Source: Roseburia sp. (GTDB lineage: Bacteria; Bacillota; Clostridia; Lachnospirales; Lachnospiraceae). Taken from it: 6,420 bases of DNA. Position numbers and translations under genes: made by a program. The DNA is taken from NCBI GenBank assembly GCA_017626625.1, contig JAGAIK010000090.1, forward strand, positions 1 to 6,420, in the 5' to 3' direction. This document shows, piece by piece, positions 1 to 4,750 of this stretch (the stretch's first letter is position 1; each line of letters starts with the position of its first letter). The notes beneath the pieces are model-generated. The model had not been told where the DNA came from and made no database searches. It saw only the letters and a program-made list of their open reading frames with translations.

Positions 1-114
1 GACGGTATTGCAGTCGTAGTAAACAATGACAATCCTACCAGCGATTTAAGCAAAGATGATGTCAACGGTATCTTCCGCGGCGAGATTACTACCTGGGATG
101 AAATTGCAAAATAA
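1..114 (+). CDS. pstS: Phosphate ABC transporter substrate-binding protein PstS, C-terminal end only (5' truncated by window)
   Basis: The first 37 codons read in frame 1 and end at TAA 112-114. The visible protein begins DGIAVVVNNDNP and ends EITTWDEIAK. This matches the PstS/PBP-like segment usually written DGIAVxVNxxNPxxxLTxxQxxxIFxGxITxW, which lies in the phosphate-binding fold. PstS is a lipoprotein or secreted protein that captures inorganic phosphate and passes it to PstCA. Its place directly before pstC fits this role. The odd point is that in ordinary PstS this motif is internal and is followed by the SGSGTR phosphate-binding loop and a second lobe. Here the protein stops a few residues later, which suggests a circularly permuted or rearranged PstS rather than a simple truncation. 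The N-terminal part is outside the window, so this is inferred and not seen. Confidence 0.85.
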   Translation, partial: DGIAVVVNNDNPTSDLSKDDVNGIFRGEITTWDEIAK

Positions 115-138
115 GAAATTCAGAACATATTCCTAAGA

Positions 139-182
139 AAGGTGCTGTGGTGCGGGGCGGTAAGCCGGCGTCACAGCCTTTT
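139..182 (+). terminator. Hairpin with T-run between pstS and pstC, probable attenuator or partial terminator
   Basis: AAGG (139-142) can pair with CCTT (177-180). CTGTG (145-149) pairs with CACAG (172-176), and the stem continues with two wobble pairs, GC/GC pairs and, across a G-G mismatch, more GC pairs. A loop of about eight bases lies near 158-165, and the hairpin is followed by TTTTC. It lies 25 bases after the pstS stop and well before the pstC ribosome binding site. A leaky terminator at this place is known in several pst operons and gives more PstS than permease. A role in stabilising the 3' end of a processed pstS mRNA is an equal alternative. I folded it by eye only. Confidence 0.6.
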
Positions 183-228
183 CCCACATAGTTAAAAGTC
201 AGATTGCCGCAGTGCGGGAATTGGTATC

Positions 229-233
229 AGGAG
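229..233 (+). promoter_or_regulatory. Ribosome binding site fixing the pstC start
   Basis: AGGAG at 229-233 is six bases before ATG 240. The same frame is open further upstream to a TTG at 204, but that codon has no purine-rich site before it. The extra 12 residues (PQCGNWYQEIT region) do not look like a PstC N-terminus. The ATG at 240 is therefore preferred. Confidence 0.8.
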
Positions 234-239
234 ATTACT

Positions 240-1094
240 ATGAACAGAAAAAAAGAAGTTATCATGGAGGGGGTATTCCTCTTTACCGCAGTGATTTCCA
301 TTGTAGCGGTAGCACTTATCTGTATCTTTTTGTTTGCTAACGGGTTTCCGGCAATGAAAGAAATCGGTATCTGGGAGTTTTTATCGGGAAAGACCTGGAG
401 ACCGTCCAACAATAAATTTGGAATTTTTCCAATGATTTTAGGCAGTATTTACGTCACGGCGGGGGCGTTGGTTATCGGAGTTCCTGTGGGAATTTTTATG
501 GCGGTATTTATGGCAAGATTTTGCCCGGTGAAGATTTATAAAGTGTTAAAGCCTATTGTGGATTTGCTGGCGGGCATCCCTTCGATTGTCTACGGATTTT
601 TCGGATTGGTGGTGATTGTGCCTTTTATCCGGGAACACTTTAAGGGAAACGGGAATAGTATATTAACAGCTTCCATACTTCTTGGCATTATGATACTTCC
701 CACCATTATCGGCGTATCCGAATCCGCTATCCGTGCGGTGGAGGAAAGCTACTATGAGGGAGCGCTGGCATTAGGAGCAACTCATGAGCGCAGCGTATTC
801 ACCGTCATTGTCCCGGCGGCAAAATCCGGCATTATGGCGGCGGTGGTGTTAGGCGTGGGCCGTGCCATCGGCGAGACGATGGCAGTCATGATGGTGGCTG
901 GAAACCAGGCGAGAGTGCCGGACAGTATCTTTAAGGGCGTCCGTACCCTGACTTCCAATATTGTAATGGAAATGGGGTATGCTACGGATTTGCACCGGGA
1001 GGCGCTGATTGCCACCGGAGTGGTGCTGTTTGTATTTATCTTAATTATCAATATTTCATTTTCAATTTTAAAGAGTCGGGGAGAGGAGAAATAG
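240..1094 (+). CDS. pstC: Phosphate ABC transporter permease PstC
   Basis: This is one of the two membrane subunits of the PstSCAB importer, which moves inorganic phosphate across the cytoplasmic membrane at the cost of ATP. The 284-residue product has about six hydrophobic segments: near 12-34, 64-92, 106-130, 141-162, 196-222 and 256-278. It shows the PstC/PstA family block AGIPSIVYGF (111-120). It also has the binding-protein-dependent permease EAA loop, EGALALGA..VP (173-192), which docks on the ATPase, and the GRAIGETMAV block (207-216) that follows it. Length and composition are normal for clostridial PstC. I chose ATG 240 because of AGGAG at 229-233. The gene ends with TAG directly against the pstA ATG, so the two are probably translationally coupled. 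PstC and PstA are paralogues. I call this one PstC from gene order and its closer match to the PstC form. Confidence 0.95.
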   Translation: MNRKKEVIMEGVFLFTAVISIVAVALICIFLFANGFPAMKEIGIWEFLSGKTWRPSNNKFGIFPMILGSIYVTAGALVIGVPVGIFMAVFMARFCPVKIYKVLKPIVDLLAGIPSIVYGFFGLVVIVPFIREHFKGNGNSILTASILLGIMILPTIIGVSESAIRAVEESYYEGALALGATHERSVFTVIVPAAKSGIMAAVVLGVGRAIGETMAVMMVAGNQARVPDSIFKGVRTLTSNIVMEMGYATDLHREALIATGVVLFVFILIINISFSILKSRGEEK

Positions 1095-1964
1095 ATGGAA
1101 ACAATCAATCGACAGTCCCTTGGGGATAAGATGAAATCTTACCGGAAGCATCCGGGTTCTTTTCTGCTGTTGCTGCTGGTGCTCATAGCGGCGGTATTTA
1201 CCGTCTGTGTACTGGTATTCCTTGTGAGTTACATTTTAATTCGGGGGATTCCCTATTTAAAACCAAGTCTTTTTGCCTGGGAATACACCTCGGAGAATGT
1301 TTCCATGCTCCCCGCCATGATAAATACGCTGCTGATGACAGTGTTAGCGCTGGCGATTTCCATTCCCTTTGGCGTAGGAGCGGCAATCTATCTGGTGGAA
1401 TATGCAAAAAAGGGAAATAAGCTGGTAAAGATTATCCGGGTGACGGCAGAGACCCTCTCCGGTATTCCTTCCATTATCTATGGACTTTTCGGTATGCTGT
1501 TTTTCGTTACTGCCCTAAAGTGGGGATATTCCATGATGGCGGGGGCAATGACCTTAGCGATTATGGTGCTTCCTGTCATTATGAGAACCACGGAGGAGGC
1601 GCTTTTGTGTGTGCCGGATTCTTTCCGGGAGGGAAGCTTTGGTTTAGGGGCAGGAAAACTGCGTACCATCTTCCGGATTGTACTTCCCTCTGCCATACCG
1701 GGAATTTTATCCGGAGTTATTTTGGCAATCGGACGTATCGTGGGTGAGACGGCGGCGCTGATTTATACATCGGGAACGGTGGCAGGCGTGGCGGGAGTCT
1801 TTGACTCCGGGCGTACCTTAGCGATACATATGTATTCACTTTCGAGGGAAGGTATGCACTCAAACGAAGCCTATGCCACAGCGGTAGTGCTTCTTGTTAT
1901 TGTACTGCTGATTAACGGGGTGTCGTCCCTGATTGCGAGAAAATTTCAGGCACCGCAGAAGTAA
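1095..1964 (+). CDS. pstA: Phosphate ABC transporter permease PstA
   Basis: This is the second membrane subunit of the Pst phosphate importer and the heterodimer partner of PstC. The 289-residue product starts with a short basic cytoplasmic tail (to about residue 20). Hydrophobic segments follow near 22-48, 74-102, 122-141, 145-163, 199-226 and 261-281. Family hallmarks are SGIPSIIYG (122-130), the EAA loop REGSFGLGA...RIVLP (178-198) that contacts PstB, and [10 protein letters not shown] (213-222). The start is ATG 1095, immediately after the pstC stop. GAGGAG at 1083-1088 lies inside the end of pstC, which indicates coupling. The next gene, pstB, starts 16 bases after the stop. Nothing is missing or unusual for the family. 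Confidence 0.95.
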   Translation: METINRQSLGDKMKSYRKHPGSFLLLLLVLIAAVFTVCVLVFLVSYILIRGIPYLKPSLFAWEYTSENVSMLPAMINTLLMTVLALAISIPFGVGAAIYLVEYAKKGNKLVKIIRVTAETLSGIPSIIYGLFGMLFFVTALKWGYSMMAGAMTLAIMVLPVIMRTTEEALLCVPDSFREGSFGLGAGKLRTIFRIVLPSAIPGILSGVILAIGRIVGETAALIYTSGTVAGVAGVFDSGRTLAIHMYSLSREGMHSNEAYATAVVLLVIVLLINGVSSLIARKFQAPQK

Positions 1965-1980
1965 ACGGATGGAGGAAACT

Positions 1981-2733
1981 ATGTCAGAAAAATTTAAAAT
2001 AACAGGTCTGGATTTATATTACGGCGATTTTCAGGCGTTGAAAAATATCAATATGTCAATTACTGCCAATGAGATAACTGCATTTATCGGACCCAGCGGC
2101 TGCGGAAAATCTACATTCTTAAAGAGCTTAAACCGTATGAACGATTTGGTGGAGGGCTGCCGCATTACCGGAAAGGTTCTGTTAGACGGAGAGGATATCT
2201 ACCGGGGCATGGACGTGAATTTCTTAAGAAAACGGGTGGGAATGGTGTTCCAGAAACCCAACCCGTTCCCCATGAGCATTTACGACAATATCGCCTATGG
2301 ACCGAGAACCCACGGCATCCGTTCTAAGGCAAAATTGGACGAGATTGTGGAGAAATCCCTGCGGGATGCGGCAATCTGGGATGAGGTGAAAGACCGGTTA
2401 AAAAAGAGCGCTCTTGGCATGTCCGGCGGACAGCAGCAGCGTCTCTGCATTGCCAGGGCATTGGCGGTGGAGCCGGAGGTAATTCTTATGGATGAGCCTA
2501 CCTCGGCATTAGACCCGATTTCCACTTCCAAGATTGAGGATTTGGTAATTGAACTGAAGAAAAAATATACCATTGTTATGGTAACACACAATATGCAGCA
2601 GGCGGTCCGTGTTTCGGATAAAACCGTATTTTTCCTCTTAGGGGAAGTCATCGAGAGCGGTGAGACGGAAAAACTGTTCTCCGTACCGCAGGATAAGCGG
2701 ACAGAAGACTATATTACCGGACGGTTTGGCTGA
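1981..2733 (+). CDS. pstB: Phosphate ABC transporter ATP-binding protein PstB
   Basis: This is the cytoplasmic ATPase that drives phosphate import through PstCA. The 250-residue product has the usual PstB length and every nucleotide-binding motif. These are Walker [10 protein letters not shown] (37-45), Q-loop Gln91 in [12 protein letters not shown] (89-100, a PstB-specific block), signature MSGGQQQR (147-154), Walker B VILMDEP (167-173), D-loop SALD (175-178) and the switch His203 in VTHN. The PstB-typical SLNRMND follows Walker A (49-55), and the [10 protein letters not shown] end is also typical. ATG 1981 is chosen because GGAGG at 1971-1975 is five bases upstream. An in-frame ATG at 1969 would overlap that site, and the frame's further extension into the pstA 3' end is unlikely to be translated. 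The gene is complete and should be functional. Confidence 0.97.
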   Translation: MSEKFKITGLDLYYGDFQALKNINMSITANEITAFIGPSGCGKSTFLKSLNRMNDLVEGCRITGKVLLDGEDIYRGMDVNFLRKRVGMVFQKPNPFPMSIYDNIAYGPRTHGIRSKAKLDEIVEKSLRDAAIWDEVKDRLKKSALGMSGGQQQRLCIARALAVEPEVILMDEPTSALDPISTSKIEDLVIELKKKYTIVMVTHNMQQAVRVSDKTVFFLLGEVIESGETEKLFSVPQDKRTEDYITGRFG

Positions 2734-2748
2734 TGAAAGGAGAAAAAG

Positions 2749-3402
2749 ATGAGAAACCGCTTTGACAGACAGTTATTAGAATTAAATAATGAATTGATTG
2801 AGATGGGGAGCCTGATTGAGCAGGCAATCGAGATGGGAATTTCCGCCCTGATTAAGCAGGATGTGGAAAAAGCGGTACAGGCGATGGAATTCGATGAGGA
2901 AGTGGACCACCAGGAGAGGGCGATAGAGAGCCTCTGCATGAAGCTTTTGCTGCAGCAGCAGCCGGTGGCAAAGGATTTGCGCCTGATTTCCGCAGCCCTT
3001 AAAATGATTACCGATATGGAGCGCATCGGAGACCATGCTGCCGATATTTCCGAAATGACGATTTTGATGTCCGGCTCTGAATATGAAGGCAGCCAGATTA
3101 GCATTGATTTGATTAAGGATATGGCGAAGGAGACCACCGACATGGTCATTAAGAGTGTCGATGCCTTTGTCAATAAGGATATGGAATTAGCCCGCTGGGT
3201 CATTGAACGGGATGATGTGGTGGACGACCTGTTTTCTAATTACCGCAGGGAACTGATTGAGAAAATCAACGAAAACGTCAAGAACGGCGAGCAGGCGACG
3301 GATATGCTGATGGTGGCGAAGTATTTCGAGCGAATCGGCGACCATGCCACCAACATTGCAGAATGGGTGATTTACTCCATTACCGGGGAGCACGCCGACT
3401 GA
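2749..3402 (+). CDS. phoU: Phosphate signalling regulator PhoU
   Basis: PhoU is a cytoplasmic, all-helical protein that links the state of the Pst transporter to the PhoR/PhoB-type sensor kinase system and limits phosphate uptake when phosphate is plentiful. The 217-residue product has the normal length and two-fold repeat. The two metal-cluster motifs are ERIGDHAADI (91-100) and ERIGDHATNI (194-203), each closing one three-helix half. The N-terminal helix RxRFDxQLxxLNxELxxMG is also typical. The start ATG 2749 has AAAGGAG at 2736-2742, and the gap from the pstB stop is 15 bases, so this is the last gene of the pst operon. The cognate kinase and response regulator are not in the window. The stop codon falls inside a weak hairpin that could end the transcript. 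Confidence 0.96.
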   Translation: MRNRFDRQLLELNNELIEMGSLIEQAIEMGISALIKQDVEKAVQAMEFDEEVDHQERAIESLCMKLLLQQQPVAKDLRLISAALKMITDMERIGDHAADISEMTILMSGSEYEGSQISIDLIKDMAKETTDMVIKSVDAFVNKDMELARWVIERDDVVDDLFSNYRRELIEKINENVKNGEQATDMLMVAKYFERIGDHATNIAEWVIYSITGEHAD

Positions 3403-3421
3403 AACCGCTGCGGGGCGTTTT
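3392..3421 (+). terminator. Weak candidate terminator at the end of phoU
   Basis: ACGCC (3392-3396) can pair with GGCGT (3414-3418). A nested CCG/CGG pairing (3405-3407 with 3411-3413) fits inside it, and TTTT spans 3418-3421 with more A/T-rich sequence after it. The stem overlaps the phoU stop codon. It is short and bulged, so ending of the pst transcript here is only likely, not shown. I see no better terminator before the next promoter. Confidence 0.3.
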
Positions 3422-3431
3422 GAAAATAATT

Positions 3432-3451
3432 TTATCCTCCGGGGAGGTTAA
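3432..3451. repeat. Short inverted repeat in the phoU-oxidoreductase intergenic region
   Basis: CCTCC (3436-3440) and GGAGG (3443-3447) form a perfect inverted repeat around a two-base centre. Across one T-T mismatch, TTA (3432-3434) pairs with TAA (3449-3451). No T-run follows on the + strand, so it is not a standard terminator. It could be a small protein-binding site, or it could arise by chance. Confidence 0.4.
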
Positions 3452-3492
3452 GGGCACCCGCAGGCTGGGAGGTATTGGGAAGATAAGCACTC

Positions 3493-3521
3493 TTGACAAG
3501 CTAGAAAAGATAGGTTACAAA
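3493..3521 (+). promoter_or_regulatory. Sigma-A type promoter for the oxidoreductase gene
   Basis: A perfect -35 hexamer TTGACA (3493-3498) is followed by a 17-base spacer and TACAAA (3516-3521), a four-of-six match to the -10 consensus. Transcription would start near 3528 and give a leader of about 60 bases before ATG 3589. The leader contains a GGAAC/GTTCC hairpin (3542-3546 with 3555-3559). No TTTACA-type repeats lie just upstream, so phosphate control of this promoter is not apparent. Confidence 0.6.
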
Positions 3522-3588
3522 AAATGCAGAAGCACAAAAATGGAACCTGTCTGTGTTCCGGTTTAGATTTCGGCAGGAGGATAACGAG

Positions 3589-4569
3589 ATGAAAGCTTAT
3601 CACTGGGCTACCTTAGGATGTGGTGTGATTGCCAACCAGTTGGCGGAGGCAATGGCAAAGAATGGAAGGACACTCTACGGCGTTGCCAACAGGACGTATG
3701 AAAAGGCAGTAGCCTTTGCGGAAAAATACGGGGTGGAAAAGGTTTATGAGAAGATAGAGGATTTGTTTACCGACGAAAATGTGGATATTATCTATATTTC
3801 CACACCTCATAACACCCATATTTCCTATTTGAAGGAGGCACTGCGGAACGGCAAGCACGTGCTCTGTGAAAAATCCATCACATTAAATTCAGAAGAATTA
3901 GCGGAGGCGTTAAAGATTGCGGAAGAACATCAGGTGGTTTTGGCGGAGGCGATGACCATTTACCATATGCCTCTTTACAAGGAATTAGACAGACGGATAA
4001 AAAGCGGTGCCTTAGGCGAGCTTAGAATGATTCAGATGAATTTTGGCAGCTACAAGGAATATGACATGGAAAACCGATTTTTTAACGCTTCCTTAGCGGG
4101 AGGAGCGCTGTTAGATATCGGTGTCTATGCCCTTTCCTTTATCCGGTGGTTTATGTCGGAGGCGCCGGATGAGGTGGTATCCCAGATGAAGCCTGCCCCC
4201 AGCGGCGTGGACGAGCAGGCGGGGATTCTTCTGATGAATCCTGCGGGGGAAATGGCGACCGCTGCCATTACGCTCCACGCAAAACAGCCCAAACGGGGCA
4301 TGATAGCCTTTGATAAGGGGTATATTGAAATATATGAGTACCCCAGAGCCCAGAAGGCGGTGATTACCTACACGGAGGATAACCGCAGGGAAACCATAGA
4401 ATGCGGAGACACCGGGGACGCATTATGGTACGAGGTCTGCGATATGGAGCAGGCGGTGTCCGGACGGGCGGATGAAATGCACATGGACTATACCATAGAT
4501 GTCATGTCGCTGATGACACAGATAAGAAAAAGCTGGGGTCTTATGTATCCCGAAGAAAAAGAGTCATAA
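3589..4569 (+). CDS. Gfo/Idh/MocA-family NAD(P)-dependent oxidoreductase (dihydrodiol-dehydrogenase-like subgroup), substrate unknown
   Basis: This is a cytoplasmic two-domain dehydrogenase of 326 residues. The N-terminal Rossmann fold shows the dinucleotide loop LGCGVIA (9-15), a family block with IYISTPHNTHISY (68-80), and HVLCEKSITLN (90-100), where Lys95 is the expected catalytic or cofactor-positioning residue. The usual EKP is EKS here. The C-terminal alpha/beta domain has GGALLDIGVY (171-180), with Asp176 and a Tyr180 in place of the His seen in inositol-dehydrogenase-like members. That form is typical of glucose-fructose oxidoreductase and dimeric dihydrodiol dehydrogenase relatives. 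There is no signal peptide. ATG 3589 is chosen because AGGAGG at 3575-3580 is eight bases upstream; an in-frame GTG-like extension to 3553 would overlap that site. It has its own promoter and sits between the pst operon and a Na+/phosphate transporter. Sugar, polyol or inositol-derivative oxidation is possible, but no substrate can be assigned. Confidence 0.9.
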   Translation: MKAYHWATLGCGVIANQLAEAMAKNGRTLYGVANRTYEKAVAFAEKYGVEKVYEKIEDLFTDENVDIIYISTPHNTHISYLKEALRNGKHVLCEKSITLNSEELAEALKIAEEHQVVLAEAMTIYHMPLYKELDRRIKSGALGELRMIQMNFGSYKEYDMENRFFNASLAGGALLDIGVYALSFIRWFMSEAPDEVVSQMKPAPSGVDEQAGILLMNPAGEMATAAITLHAKQPKRGMIAFDKGYIEIYEYPRAQKAVITYTEDNRRETIECGDTGDALWYEVCDMEQAVSGRADEMHMDYTIDVMSLMTQIRKSWGLMYPEEKES

Positions 4570-4580
4570 AAATGTCCAAT

Positions 4581-4654
4581 TTTACATGGAAACCTGTCGA
4601 TTTTACGTAGATTTTACATAAAAATGACATTCTGTTTACATACTCCATTTAACA
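4581..4654 (+). promoter_or_regulatory. PHO-box-like array (putative PhoP/PhoB binding region)
   Basis: TTTACA-like hexamers recur upstream of the Na+/Pi transporter. Four keep an exact 11-base period: TTTACG (4602-4607), TTTACA (4613-4618), ATGACA (4624-4629) and TTTACA (4635-4640). Outlying copies are TTTACA (4581-4586) and TTAACA (4649-4654). Direct repeats of TTAACA-like hexamers with about five-base spacers are the known recognition pattern of Bacillus PhoP, and an 11-base period is also that of E. coli PhoB. The array ends just before the putative -35, as expected for an activator site. Function is inferred from pattern and context. Confidence 0.6.
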
Positions 4655-4658
4655 TGAA

Positions 4659-4687
4659 TTGCAAAATGAAGCAAAATGCGGTATAAA
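4659..4687 (+). promoter_or_regulatory. Probable sigma-A promoter of the Na+/Pi cotransporter gene
   Basis: A weak -35, TTGCAA (4659-4664), lies 17 bases before a good -10, TATAAA (4682-4687). The start point would be near 4694, with a leader of about 57 bases. A poor -35 next to an upstream PHO-box-like array fits an activator-dependent promoter. Other -10 choices are possible in this AT-rich stretch. Confidence 0.5.
4661..4678. repeat. Tandem GCAAAATG direct repeat in the promoter spacer
   Basis: The octamer GCAAAATG occurs at 4661-4668 and again at 4671-4678, a period of ten bases. It lies between the -35 and -10 elements of the predicted promoter. It could be a second regulator's site placed on one face of the helix, or chance in AT-rich DNA. 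Confidence 0.4.
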
Positions 4688-4750
4688 TAAAATGTATGTA
4701 AAATTTGTGAAAAAACAGTATGGATGTATTACAGCAAAAGGAGATGTAAA

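Noticed and set aside
204..239. Upstream TTG start extending PstC by 12 residues
   Set aside because: There is no ribosome binding site before TTG 204, whereas ATG 240 has AGGAG at the ideal distance and gives a normal PstC N-terminus.
115..239. Decayed continuation of pstS after its stop
   Set aside because: No frame in this stretch encodes the expected SGSGTR-type block, and most of it is taken up by the hairpin and the pstC leader.
1933..1980. Longer PstB N-terminus overlapping the end of pstA
   Set aside because: The added residues are basic and unlike PstB, and GGAGG at 1971-1975 points clearly to ATG 1981.
2295..2651. 118-residue open frame on the minus strand opposite pstB
   Set aside because: It lies wholly within the well-supported pstB gene, and its composition reflects the antisense of the Walker and signature motifs.
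2709..3203. 164-residue open frame on the minus strand opposite phoU
   Set aside because: It is the antisense of a clear PhoU gene, has a low-complexity Ser/Ile-rich product and shows no family motif.
3363..3566. 67-residue + strand open frame spanning the phoU end and intergenic region
   Set aside because: Its start lies inside phoU with no ribosome binding site, the product resembles no family, and it covers the promoter and leader of the next gene.
4575..4590. TCCA/TGGA hairpin as a terminator after the oxidoreductase
   Set aside because: The stem is only four base pairs and no T-run follows. The sequence is better explained as part of the TTTACA repeat region.
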